Positions 29,215 through 39,486 of a stretch of 64,000 bases of DNA are shown in pieces. Positions within the stretch are counted from its first letter, which is position 1. Each line of letters opens with the position of its first letter. Origin of the DNA: Actinomucor elegans (Eukaryota > Mucoromycota > Mucoromycetes > Mucorales > Mucoraceae); assembly GCA_026027325.1 (NCBI GenBank), contig JAMSLZ010000008.1, positions 1-64,000 on the forward strand, written 5' to 3'. A program made the translations under genes and the position numbers. The notes below the pieces were generated by a model. It had not been told where the DNA came from. It made no database searches and was given only the letters and a program-made list of their open reading frames with translations.

Positions 29215-30470
29215 AACTGTAGGTAGTAATATTCTCTATAATAGCCGGTACAAAGAGAGAATTAGAAATCTGTCTTGGTGGCAATGAAAATCTTTTGTGA
29301 TACTTACAAGCTTGTGCCTGCGCGGCGACCAGAAGCGATTCTTCATCTGAAATATCCATATCATTGATGCGTTGTGTGGCAACAGCCACAGCAGAAGAAG
29401 AAGAAGCATTGGTTGATCCAGCAGAAGAAGCAACAGAAGTATTAGTCTCGACGGTAGTGGAAACCGGAGCACGAGGAGCAGCAGAAGAAGTAGTAGTAGT
29501 GGTGCGAGAGGCAGAAGAGGAAAAACGTTCGGGCGACGTGGACATAGCTCTCATTACCAGATTACTGGCAGATTTACCAACACCATTCACTGCAGCAGAT
29601 GAATCACAGCGATGTGATGGGTTCCAATTCTTAGCGCCACAACGACGGCAGTCACCAGGACCAGGCTTGGGTACACCTCCCAGTTTAGCAGCGCGACAAG
29701 AGTCCGTGCTATGCGTAGTCGATCGGTGGAAAGAACAGAACAACCCTTTCTTTTCTCTTGTACTAGACGAAGAAGAAGGTTTTGATGCGTACTTCGAGGC
29801 AGCAGCACCATTAGGAAACGATGACGACGATGGTTCATCAGAAACCTTTGACTTTTTCGTGCCAAGAGATTCCCTTTGATCGTCACCAGTACGCTTGTTA
29901 GCACGCATAGAAGCCAAACGACTGTCCAAGTTACGAGCCACAGCGCAAACATACTCGAGATTCTGCGTCTGAGTTTCAGTTCCCATATTCATAGTATATG
30001 CCATACGTTCTTGGAATGAGTCAGGCAATCCACGCAAGAAGGTAGATATTAACAAGAACGAATCATTCAAGTCAGCACGACGACGTAACGCGTTGAAGCG
30101 GTCAATATACTGTTCAATTGTCTCGGTTGACCGTTTAGTGATGGCCATGAGCTCGTTAGCAGCAGTAGAGCGATCTACACTTGCATTCACACCAAACTTC
30201 TTCAAAAAGGCATCTTTTACAATGGACCAAGTAGCAGCAACACCAGGCACAAAGAAGGTTTCTTTCAAGAATGTTTGATGATCCTCGTTTAAGCAACAGT
30301 ACTTAAGTAGACGAGCACCATTGACGTCCAAGTCAAGACCATGACACTCTACAACGACTTCGAAGCGAGAAAGACAAGTACGCAAGTCAGTGAAGATGGT
30401 AGACTTGTTGTCAGAAACCATACCAACCCATTGGATAATAGGTAAGTCATTGGGCACAAACTCAGTACGT
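29215..30470 (-). pseudogene. Gag C-terminal part of element 3
   Basis: Reads from the element 4 insertion site (joined sense: STILRTEFVPNDLP) through the retrotransposon Gag core (LPIIQWVGMVSDNKSTIF, then VNGARLLKYCC) to a zinc-knuckle-like CRRCGAKNWNPSHRC and a Ser/Ala-rich linker. It then enters the protease at YSLID, where the AT-rich element cuts it. The frame is open throughout. The N-terminal part is at 36975-37353. Confidence 0.85.
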
Positions 30471-30974
30471 TGTTATATCCGGTGCTAAAGACGAAGGATA
30501 TAATTTAAAATACAATAATAAAAGAATAGACAGTCAATGGAATCAGCTATCCTGATAGTAAAAGTTATTCTAATGTTTTATTCACAATTCAAAATCAAGT
30601 CTTCTTTATATACATTTCATCAGAGCTTGATAGTGTAGCATTCAATATCTATCAGCACGCATGGCCGTACAACGGAGTCCAATCCCAGCAGCCACTAATA
30701 AGCCTTTCAACCACGCATTGTTGTAATTGTATAACCCACGCGTTATTCGATATTCAGGTCTTATCTTGAGATACACTCGATACTACTCGATAGTATGATG
30801 CCGCGTGTTTCTTGTAAGGATTATTGGCTAATAGTTCTAAGGATGACACATCGCTTGTATTTATGCAGGCCTCGTTAATCTGATTGGGTTATCAGATAGA
30901 GTCCGTGTATGACATAAATGAACAGTTGATTCCTTACTATTATGTCGATGCAAAATAGTAGGTGGAATACAACA
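30471..30974 (-). repeat. LTR4, 3' LTR of element 4
   Basis: 504 bp; in the element's sense TGTTGTATTCCACC to CCGGATATAACA. A polypurine tract (GGAAGGGGGCAA in sense) lies at 30975-30987. Confidence 0.92.
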
Positions 30975-31187
30975 TTGCCCCCTTCCAGATGAGGTCATCA
31001 CCTTAGAAGTATCTTTGTATTAAAGATGTAATAATCATAAGAACGAAAGGATAGGATGTAAGCATTGTGTTAGATGTAAGATCGTGTGTAATGTAAACTG
31101 TCATAAAAAACCTTGTAAAAAACCATTATAGGAAAAAAGTAACATAAGGGAAAAGACAATTACACTTGCAGAGTGCAATTAAGCAAC

Positions 31188-34100
31188 TCAAGATCTTGTA
31201 TTATATGCTTTAGGTACAAACGATCTGCTGTGTTTATTACGAGCAGGTATTCTTCGCTTGTTGATAGTATTAGGCAGGGATCTACCTGTTGTGCTTGCAA
31301 TGGTTGCTTGACGACGTGTCCAATAGTCTTGAATAGGTTTCTTCGAATCGAAGGTATCAACCGTCTGCCAAGTATTGTATTTTTCTTGGTCATCGTATCC
31401 AACCCAATGCACGTAATACTCGTATTCACCGTCTGGCAAGAGTCGATGGTTTACAATTGCTTGTACCTCATAATGTTTCTCGTTAAGTTCGCTTTCAGAT
31501 CGTTGATCTCCTGATTGAATCAGTCTTATCTGATGCGTAGGTACATCACGAGATAATAAAGAGCCAGTGAGATCTTCTAAAATGTAACTACCATGCTTGG
31601 TGTAGCCTTTAATGATAAAAGGACCTAACCATCTGGGCTGCAGTTTAGATGATTTGAGTACGTTCACGATCATAACTTTAGAATTAAGAGGGTACTTTGT
31701 TTCAATGATCTTGTTATTCTTTTGGAATTTTAAATGATCGTTTAATTGTGTCTCTTTAATGCGTTTAGCAATAGAAGGAATAATGACATCTTTGACATAT
31801 TTCAGCTTCTTATCAATGAGTTTACTATCAGATTTCTCGATATTGATGGTAGGTTTTACATCCGTGTAGTCGATAAAGTCATTAGGCTGTCTATTGAACA
31901 TAACCGCAAAAGGACGAGATTTATGCAATCGCGAATACTGACAATTGACAGAGTATTGGATCACGTCTAAATACAAATCCCAAGATTCAGGTTCAACAGC
32001 ATTAGCAGTTAACGCTTTGATAATACTACGTTTACAGATGCCAACATAGCTTTCTACTACACTGTTTCCAGTAGGAGTATAGGGCAAGCTAAGCCGTCTA
32101 TCCATGCCACTCATTTGTATAAATTGTTTAACCACTTCATTCACAAATTCCATACCATTGTCATGCGTGATGATCCGAGGGAATCCGAACTGACAACATA
32201 TGTGAAGTAATTCTTTTGCTACACTGTAACTACTCTTGTCAGGGAGTGCACGTAGAATTGTAAATCGACTAAAGTAATCTACTACAACTAACATAAAGTT
32301 ATTACCACGAGATGATGTAGTATTGAAATCACCGAGATCTATACAGATATGATCGAAGACACCGTCAGGCAACACGCTTCTAGGAGGGTGATAACCAACT
32401 CGATAGATACCATGTGCTTGGCAAGCTTCACAATCATTGATAACTCTTTGAATGTCTTGTCGCAAATTAGTCCAATGTAATTTGTAATCATTGTGAATAG
32501 TTTTCTCAATTGCATTTACGCCAAAATGGCCAAGCAAGTGTGCTTTCATAATAATAGAAACGCGATCCTTTTCAGGTGGTGTCATATAATCAGCATATTG
32601 CATTGCGCGAGAAATAAGAGGTGTCTTATTGTAACTATCGAACGATGTAGTATTGGATGAGTCAATGTGGTTGGATGATGTATTGGTATTATCATCGTAG
32701 TTTGTAGAAACTGTTGGGAAAGATGAAAAGGCGTAATTTCCTCTTGTTTTATTTTCAGTCCCGTTTCTAGCAGATAGTATTCTTTTGCGTGACTTGTTTT
32801 TATCTGTAGGATACCGTATTTGCAGTTTACGTTCAGAACGCGTGGTATTATATCTTTTCTTATGGTTCTCAAATATGTTTTGATGGTTAACAATATTTCC
32901 ACCCTCCTCCAGACTGTTGGGTTCGTCATCAGAAAACAGTCGACTAAGAGTATCGGGAATGATGTTCTTAATTCCAGGAATATGAACAACATCGAACGTA
33001 AAAGAAAAAATAGTGTCCCACCAAGTCAGCATCAAGGTGTTGGGGGTGCTTTGATCATGTAAAAAGATAAGGCTTTTATGATCAGTATGCAAAGTGAATT
33101 TAATACCAAATAACCATTTATGATACTTAGTCAACATGTAGACAATAGCAAGTAATTCTCGTTTTGTTGTACTGTAATTCATTTCGGAGGTAGATAGCTT
33201 GCGAGAAGCCATAGTCACATAATGAACCGTATCATTTTTGATATAGTAAATGACTCCACCAATACCAGTTTTAGACGCGTCAGTTGCGACATGGAAACGG
33301 TAACGAAAGTCAGGAGGAGATAACACGAGAGCAGACGACAAGGCTGCTTGCAAGTTGCGAAAAGCTTGCGTGTGTTTGTCAGACCATATAGCTGCAAGTG
33401 ATTTACTACTGCGTAACTCATCAAGTGGAGCTGCTAAACGACTGTATCCAGGAATCGCAGAACGAAAGTAATTGAAGTAACCCAAGTATCGCATAATGTC
33501 TTTACCCGTCTGAGGAAGAGGCCAGGTGTGTACATTTGATACTTTTCTTGGATCAGGCATCAATTTACCATCTACAATTGACCAACCCAAAATGTGAATA
33601 CTTTTCTGAGCAAGTACAATCTTTTCTGGAGAAAGTTGAAGATTTGCGTTTGTGAGGCGACGGATAACTTCGGCTACACAATCAGTATGATGTGCTAGAG
33701 AATCATTGGTACTGATGCAAATGTCATCGATATAGATCGTTACGTAAGGAAGGTCACTGAACAAGTTAGTTAAGGTCCTTTGTACCAAATTAGCAATAAA
33801 GGACACACCGAAACATACTTTGCGAAAAGTATATTGCAAGTTAGTAAAAGGACACATAAAGTTTAACTTGCTTTTGTGAGCAGGGTCAACGAGGAAGCTA
33901 GTGAAGCAAGAATGGATATCGATACTAGTAATGATTTTGGCATTACTTAAGCGTTCATGGATGTCCGAAATGAGAGGTATATTGTACTTATCCGTACTAA
34001 TAAGAATCGAGTTTAACTCACGAACGTCAGCTACTACTCTAGGCTTCTTAAACGAATAGATACCATCAGCATTTTTCTTACTAACACATAGAAGGGGAGA

Positions 34101-36425
34101 ATTAAAGCCGGTGTGACTTTGTGCAACTTCTATTACACCTTCATTTTTCCAAGTTTCAATTTGATCTAATACGGATTGCTTGTAGGCAATAGGAATTGGG
34201 TATGGCTTACGGTAAGCTACTTTACCGGGTTGCGTTTCCAATTGTACTATTGCGCCAGGCAAATTGCAGTAGGTATTCTTCAAATCGATATTAGCGTTTG
34301 CAGCTAACAGTGGTTTAAGTTTAGATTGCATCAATTGGCGTTCATCAGCAGTACCAAAAGGACTATTATTAGGTTTGATATCTTCAGGATCGATTGGTGA
34401 TGGCAATGCAGGACCAGTATGATCATCCCAAGTTGATACCAACCCAGTGATAGCGATGTTAAGAAGAGGCATAATGTCAAGACCAAATAAAATAGGCGCA
34501 CTATCGTCCTCTGTATAGAAATCAAACAATTCAAATTTATGCTTCAATTGTATTTTATTGTACAAAATGTTCAAAGAAGTATAACCAATCCTAGGTTGTT
34601 GCGTGTTAACATGACCAAGCTGAACCGTACCAGATGAAGGCGTAAAGCCAACACCAAGAGAACGAAAGAAGCGAGGAGAACATATGCTGAACGTACAGCC
34701 TGTATCCAAGTATGCGTAGACGCGAATGTTCTGCACAACAATAGGTAAAAGAATCGCATTAGATCTTTGTTTGGGTAAATTTGAAAATATGTTTGACTTA
34801 CAAAGTTGTGCCTGGACGGCTGCGTGTTCATCGATATTCATGTGTTCCTGAACAGGAACAGCAGAAGATGAAGAGCTAACTTCGGAATTGAATGGAGTTA
34901 CTGCGGGAGCAACTGTCGATAGGTTCGAGGCCGGAGCCAACGAAGCAGAAGATGATGCAATAGCACCAGAAGAACCAAAGGCACGAGAAGCAGCACCTGC
35001 AATACTCATCATCCCAAAACGATGAGTTGGTCCTTGATTGGGATCGTTACGCACAGCAGTATTGCAACGATGCTGGCGTGTCCAACCAGGAGCTCCACAC
35101 GAATGACAAGTACGATTGTTAATAGGAACTTGACTTGAAGAAGGCAAAGAACCGGAAGCAGCAGCAAGAGGTTGCTGGTTAGCAATAACAGATGACGCAC
35201 GAGAGATAGCCTTACAGTTGGCAGTATCATGGGTATTGACTTTGTGAAAAGAACAATATTTCCCAGTGGAAGCAGTAGAAGAAGGACGTTTGGCAACCTT
35301 ACCAATAGACATGGCAGAAGAGGCAACACCAAGAGAAGAAGGAACAGCGTGACGAGACTTGTCACTTTCACGGTGCACATAGTTGGCAGCAGAAGGTATG
35401 TTTGACACACGCGAAGAAGAACCAGAAGCAGAAGAAACAGAAGCAGAGACACCAGGAAGACCTTTCTCTTTGTACAAGTCATTGTACAGTTCACGAGCAA
35501 GACGCATCACTACATCCACATTCGACTTTTGATCCTTTGGTAAGGAAAGACGCGAAGTAATGACCTTGTCAGCAAATTCAGTGGGCAAAGCGTGTAAAAA
35601 CTTATCCACAAGAATGGAGGCAGGTAAGCACTGGTCAACAGCACGACGACGGAGATCATTGAAGCGATCAATGAAAGCAAAAAGAGATTCACCTTTGGCT
35701 AACTTGATGTCAACAAGAGAGCGAGCACAGGCAGCACGATCTTCATCAACGGTTGTACCAAACCGAGAGAGGAACTCATTCTTGAACATGAGCCAAGTAG
35801 GGGAAGCAATACCAGCGGCACGAGCGTTCTGATGAAACTCAACTTCATACCAGGTAAGTTGAGCTTGCGACATTTGAGACAACACTAATCGTTCATAGTT
35901 GGTGTCGAAGTCCAAACGATGAGCATACATTACGTTTTGAAAACGTGTCAAACAAGCAGCAGCATCGATAAAAATATGAGCGTTAGGCTCATGAACTTCA
36001 CCAACCCATTGAAGATAAGGCATGTTGTTGGGACACACACTAGAAACCTTGATGGGTGCCTTGGGATCAACAACAGCGCGAGCATACTTGACAGAGTCAG
36101 CATTGGATTTCTCAATTAAGGCTTTGGTAGCGATAACAGCCTTAAGAACACTATCCTTCTGCAAGTATTCAGCCTGGAAATCATCGAGATTATCACCAGA
36201 CAAAGGAGACGAGAGACGAGCAGCAAGAATGGTTAACTCAATAGTGAGTTGGTTGATAGTATCTTGCATACTACGGAGAGATTCTTCAGCTTGCACTTGT
36301 CGATCAACAAAAGAAGCAGCAGAACCAGAAGATTCTTCCATGGATGCATCAAGAACAGGTAAGTTGGCTTGAGCAACAGAAACAGTAGGTTCACCAGAGT
36401 GAATGGAGGCAGCAGGAGAAGACAT
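31188..36425 (-). CDS. Gag-Pol polyprotein of chromovirus element 4
   Basis: 1745 residues in one frame. Gag includes a KYCSFHKVNTHDTANC segment and a zinc knuckle CHSCGAPGWTRQHRC. The protease motif is YLDTGCTFS (about 571). Reverse transcriptase has YIDD (about 897) and RNase H has TDASKTGIGG. Integrase has D (ICIDLGDFN, about 1361), D (THDNGMEF, about 1420) and E (GNSVVESYVG, about 1456). The C-terminal chromodomain (about 1653-1700) includes YEYYVHWVGYDDQ, and a basic tail follows. It is closer in sequence to element 3 than to element 1. No interruption was seen, so it is probably functional. The chromodomain implies targeting to methylated-histone chromatin, in keeping with the nested subtelomeric location. 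Confidence 0.93.
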   Translation of the reverse strand: MSSPAASIHSGEPTVSVAQANLPVLDASMEESSGSAASFVDRQVQAEESLRSMQDTINQLTIELTILAARLSSPLSGDNLDDFQAEYLQKDSVLKAVIATKALIEKSNADSVKYARAVVDPKAPIKVSSVCPNNMPYLQWVGEVHEPNAHIFIDAAACLTRFQNVMYAHRLDFDTNYERLVLSQMSQAQLTWYEVEFHQNARAAGIASPTWLMFKNEFLSRFGTTVDEDRAACARSLVDIKLAKGESLFAFIDRFNDLRRRAVDQCLPASILVDKFLHALPTEFADKVITSRLSLPKDQKSNVDVVMRLARELYNDLYKEKGLPGVSASVSSASGSSSRVSNIPSAANYVHRESDKSRHAVPSSLGVASSAMSIGKVAKRPSSTASTGKYCSFHKVNTHDTANCKAISRASSVIANQQPLAAASGSLPSSSQVPINNRTCHSCGAPGWTRQHRCNTAVRNDPNQGPTHRFGMMSIAGAASRAFGSSGAIASSSASLAPASNLSTVAPAVTPFNSEVSSSSSAVPVQEHMNIDEHAAVQAQLCKSNIFSNLPKQRSNAILLPIVVQNIRVYAYLDTGCTFSICSPRFFRSLGVGFTPSSGTVQLGHVNTQQPRIGYTSLNILYNKIQLKHKFELFDFYTEDDSAPILFGLDIMPLLNIAITGLVSTWDDHTGPALPSPIDPEDIKPNNSPFGTADERQLMQSKLKPLLAANANIDLKNTYCNLPGAIVQLETQPGKVAYRKPYPIPIAYKQSVLDQIETWKNEGVIEVAQSHTGFNSPLLCVSKKNADGIYSFKKPRVVADVRELNSILISTDKYNIPLISDIHERLSNAKIITSIDIHSCFTSFLVDPAHKSKLNFMCPFTNLQYTFRKVCFGVSFIANLVQRTLTNLFSDLPYVTIYIDDICISTNDSLAHHTDCVAEVIRRLTNANLQLSPEKIVLAQKSIHILGWSIVDGKLMPDPRKVSNVHTWPLPQTGKDIMRYLGYFNYFRSAIPGYSRLAAPLDELRSSKSLAAIWSDKHTQAFRNLQAALSSALVLSPPDFRYRFHVATDASKTGIGGVIYYIKNDTVHYVTMASRKLSTSEMNYSTTKRELLAIVYMLTKYHKWLFGIKFTLHTDHKSLIFLHDQSTPNTLMLTWWDTIFSFTFDVVHIPGIKNIIPDTLSRLFSDDEPNSLEEGGNIVNHQNIFENHKKRYNTTRSERKLQIRYPTDKNKSRKRILSARNGTENKTRGNYAFSSFPTVSTNYDDNTNTSSNHIDSSNTTSFDSYNKTPLISRAMQYADYMTPPEKDRVSIIMKAHLLGHFGVNAIEKTIHNDYKLHWTNLRQDIQRVINDCEACQAHGIYRVGYHPPRSVLPDGVFDHICIDLGDFNTTSSRGNNFMLVVVDYFSRFTILRALPDKSSYSVAKELLHICCQFGFPRIITHDNGMEFVNEVVKQFIQMSGMDRRLSLPYTPTGNSVVESYVGICKRSIIKALTANAVEPESWDLYLDVIQYSVNCQYSRLHKSRPFAVMFNRQPNDFIDYTDVKPTINIEKSDSKLIDKKLKYVKDVIIPSIAKRIKETQLNDHLKFQKNNKIIETKYPLNSKVMIVNVLKSSKLQPRWLGPFIIKGYTKHGSYILEDLTGSLLSRDVPTHQIRLIQSGDQRSESELNEKHYEVQAIVNHRLLPDGEYEYYVHWVGYDDQEKYNTWQTVDTFDSKKPIQDYWTRRQATIASTTGRSLPNTINKRRIPARNKHSRSFVPKAYNTRS

Positions 36426-36463
36426 TGGTAATAAGATTGTAATTGTTGGAAAAAGCTTGATTC

Positions 36464-36470
36464 AAAAAAA
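36464..36470 (-). promoter_or_regulatory. T7 tract at the primer-binding position of element 4
   Basis: In the element's sense the 5' LTR end GATATAACA is followed by seven T and then GAATCAAGC. No TGG tRNA-primer start is present. Position and length match elements 1 and 2; element 3 has eight T. Confidence 0.5.
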
Positions 36471-36974
36471 TGTTATATCCGGTGCTAAAGACGAAGGATA
36501 TAATTTAAAATACAATAATAAAAGAATAGACAGTCAATGGAATCAGCTATCCTGATAGTAAAAGTTATTCTAATGTTTTATTCACAATTCAAAATCAAGT
36601 CTTCTTTATATACATTTCATCAGAGCTTGATAGTGTAGCATTCAATATCTATCAGCACGCATGGCCGTACAACGGAGTCCAATCCCAGCAGCCACTAATA
36701 AGCCTTTCAACCACGCATTGTTGTAATTGTATAACCCACGCGTTATTCGATATTCAGGTCTTATCTTGAGATACACTCGATACTACTCGATAGTATGATG
36801 CCGCGTGTTTCTTGTAAGGATTATTGGCTAATAGTTCTAAGGATGACACATCGCTTGTATTTATGCAGGCCTCGTTAATCTGATTGGGTTATCAGATAGA
36901 GTCCGTGTATGACATAAATGAACAGTTGATTCCTTACTATTATGTCGATGCAAAATAGTAGGTGGAATACAACA
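36471..36974 (-). repeat. LTR4, 5' LTR of element 4
   Basis: 504 bp, identical by eye to 30471-30974. It is expected to contain the promoter. Confidence 0.92.
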
Positions 36975-37353
36975 TACGTAATATAGTACTCTTAGTAGGA
37001 CCCAGAGAAGCAGACGCAGGACTAGCAGTAGAGCTACCAAGGGATTCTTCCATAGCCAGAAGAGATTCCTTGAATAACTTCAAATCCTTTTGTCGAAGAG
37101 CAAGATCACCACGAAGTTTCTTGGCAGCTTCTTCAGAGAAAACACCAGGAGTCACCAACTGGATAGTCATCTTGGCGATTTGAGCAGAGGCTTGACGGAT
37201 AGCGTCCTTGATCACCTCAACGGAGTCAGATACGGATAAACCGTCATCAGAGTTGTTCATCTCTACGTCTTGATCAGCAGAGGATTCAACAGCAACAGGA
37301 GGATTAATGACAGCGTCATTAGAACCAGAAACAGTGGAGATAGGAGCAGACAT
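36975..37353 (-). pseudogene. Gag N-terminal part of element 3
   Basis: Starts at ATG 37353 (MSAPISTVSGSND), about 55 bp inside the 5' LTR. It runs 126 codons to LGPTKSTIL, where LTR4 element 4 interrupts it. The sequence is acidic and Ser/Ala-rich with a helical middle, as in Gag N-termini of the other elements. It continues at 30470 on the far side of element 4. Confidence 0.85.
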
Positions 37354-37407
37354 ATTGAGTAGTAAGTGTGTAATAAACCAAAAAGTAGCAGATAAGGTTA
37401 AAAAAAA

Positions 37408-37771
37408 TGTTATATCGAATATAATAAAGACTGTAAAAATAACCAGACTGATAAAACGAATTGATTTATTAAAGCATTAAAATGATGAGCTATTTATACA
37501 AAATTGAAGTTCGGATTTAACTTGATATTATAGACGATTGAGTTAGTCAAAGACTGCGCTCATGGAGTTAACAAGGATTTATAGTAATCCATTCTAGTAC
37601 GACTTTATATTCGGTGATAGATAGTTTATGAAGGTTAGTTGCACTAAGCATTGATTTCCATATATATCTCTTAACCGACGTTACAAAGCTGTCAAAGCAC
37701 AAGCTGAGTATAAGCATTGTCGAACATTGACCTGATTGGTGACGGACACTGAACAAGTCATGTTTACAACA
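37408..37771 (-). repeat. LTR3, 5' LTR of element 3
   Basis: 364 bp, identical by eye to 23610-23973. In sense it is followed by a run of eight T (37400-37407) where a primer-binding site should be. Confidence 0.92.
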
Positions 37772-37776
37772 TGGAT

Positions 37777-38813
37777 TACCTGACATCATTGGTAGCGATA
37801 ACGGAAGGGAATTCAGGAACGGATTGATGCATACATTAACCAATACCTTGGGCATCCAGCACCGATTCTCTACACCTTATTATCCTCAATCCAATGGTGC
37901 TGCTGAAAGATCCGTGCAGATGGTGAAAAACACACTGCGGAAACTCTGTGGTAATGATACAAGTAACTGGGACGAAAGGCTAGGACTTGTACAATTATGC
38001 TGCAATATCAAAGTAAGAGATCGCACTGCTAGTACACCATTTTCGTTAATGTTTGCTAGACAAGTAGACTTGAGCACAAATCATGATCCTAAAATGAAGG
38101 GCAAAAAGAATCCTGTATCAGTAAAAGAACTGGTAAAGAGAGCTGACTACATGGCTGACGTTGTATTTCCTGCTGTTGAAGAGAGAACACGTAAGATCGT
38201 CGAAAAGTACAATGAGGATTTCAACAAGAAGCATCGCATTATTGATATCCCAATAGACACTCCTGTAATGGTCAAATTACAAGGTGGTCGACCAACATCG
38301 TTATCGCCTCTATATGATGGGCCATATACTGTAGTTCGAAAGACACGTGCTGGCACCTATGTATTGAAGGACGAGTCGAATGAACTATTACATCGTGAAT
38401 ATGTACCCTCAGAACTCAAAGTCGTATCTATTGACGAATCTGCTATAGAAGAAGAACTGTTTGAAGTCGAGGAGATACGAGACCATAAAGATGAAAATGG
38501 CCAAAGGTTATATCTTGTAAAATGGGTAGGCTATGGTGAACGAGAAAATGACTGGATCTCAGTTGATGCATTTTCGTCTCCTGCCACTATCGAAAAGTAT
38601 TGGGAAAAGGTTAGACATTCAAAGCGATTAGCAAAGGAAAGGTTGAAAGACACTTACCAAAAGAAAACTCATACCAAATCACCAACTAAGAACACAATTA
38701 CTGATCAAAAATCTGATAATGTGTCGAATAATAAGAGAATGCGAACTGGTGAGGTAACTGATTTAAATCATCCCATATCACAGACTAGACGTAGTAAAAG
38801 AAGCAGGAAGTAA
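37777..38813 (+). pseudogene. LTR1 element 2, integrase C-terminal half and chromodomain
   Basis: Resumes the frame cut at 23609 (joined: DYGLPDIIGSDNGREF). It carries the second catalytic D, the E in GAAERSVQMVKN, the GPY/F-type segment, the chromodomain (LYLVKWVGYGERENDW) and the basic C-terminus (RRSKRSRK), ending in TAA at 38813. It is nearly identical to element 1. Downstream sequence matches element 1 until GAATCACT (38981), where composite 2 begins. The 3' LTR is absent. Confidence 0.9.
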
Positions 38814-38981
38814 TGACACGCAACAGTGAAAGAAACATTAAGTTCTCACTTGCCCGGTCAATATACAAAACTAAACAAAAAAATATAATAATATACTGTC
38901 ACGCAGTTATGCCTTGGAAATTGTATCTCAGCAGTTGATATCATACTACAGTAAAAATAAACCTGGTAAAATTGAATCACT

Positions 38982-39263
38982 GGAGGTCATACAGATACTC
39001 GCAATTGTTGTACAATTACTCGTACAGGTTCTGGGTTAGTGGATGACCGGGTGCAATAGAATGTGGTTATACAATATGTCTCCGGCATTCCAAATATTTC
39101 TAGCCGTTTTAAAAATTGGAAATAGCCATTTAAATGGGTACACATATCCAGAGAACATCACAGCAGCCAAAAATATGCCCATGAGTAAATACCTAAGGTC
39201 ATCCACTAACCCAGAACCTGTACGAGTAATTGTACAACAATTGCGAGTATCTGTATGACCTCC
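38982..39263 (+). repeat. 282-bp terminal repeat R, left copy of composite 2
   Basis: Identical by eye to 5088-5369, including the 67-bp perfect inverted ends and the central GGGTGCAATAG orientation. Confidence 0.92.
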
Positions 39264-39407
39264 TAGTGGGATATCTCACCACACACTGGTAGACATACGT
39301 TCCATAGCAAGGTAGTAGAGAGGGGGGGGGGGGCCAAAAGGGATGATCTTGTCCAGAGACCTGAATAGTTTCAGCCCCCCTGGGAATGGAAACTAAGGAG
39401 CCTAAGG
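39264..39407 (+). repeat. Inner inverted repeat of composite 2, left arm
   Basis: TAGTGGGATATC to GAGCCTAAGG with a G run of 12. Here it adjoins the 5' side of the transposase gene, the reverse of copy 1. The right arm ends at 41104 (C run of 11). Confidence 0.85.
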
Positions 39408-39486
39408 CTACACTGTAGGACTGGGAGTGAACAACAGCATTTGGTAGCATTCAACTCCTATTATACTACAGCATTCTTAAATAAAC

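Larger units (their letters stand above)
30471..36974 (-). mobile_element. Intact Ty3/Gypsy chromovirus element 4 (LTR4 family, TSD TACGT)
   Basis: 6.5 kb with 504-bp LTRs that read identically (30471-30974 and 36471-36974). The 5-bp duplication is TACGT (30466-30470 and 36975-36979) inside the Gag gene of element 3. There is one open Gag-Pol frame. This is the innermost and therefore youngest retroelement of the nest. Confidence 0.93.
23610..37771 (-). mobile_element. Ty3/Gypsy chromovirus element 3 (LTR3 family, TSD TGGAT), itself twice invaded
   Basis: Identical-looking 364-bp LTRs lie at 23610-23973 and 37408-37771, with TGGAT at 23605-23609 and 37772-37776. Its minus-strand Gag-Pol is split by LTR4 element 4 (30471-36974) and by an AT-rich element (27676-29206), and carries one nonsense codon. 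Removing both insertions leaves an element of about 6.1 kb. Confidence 0.92.
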
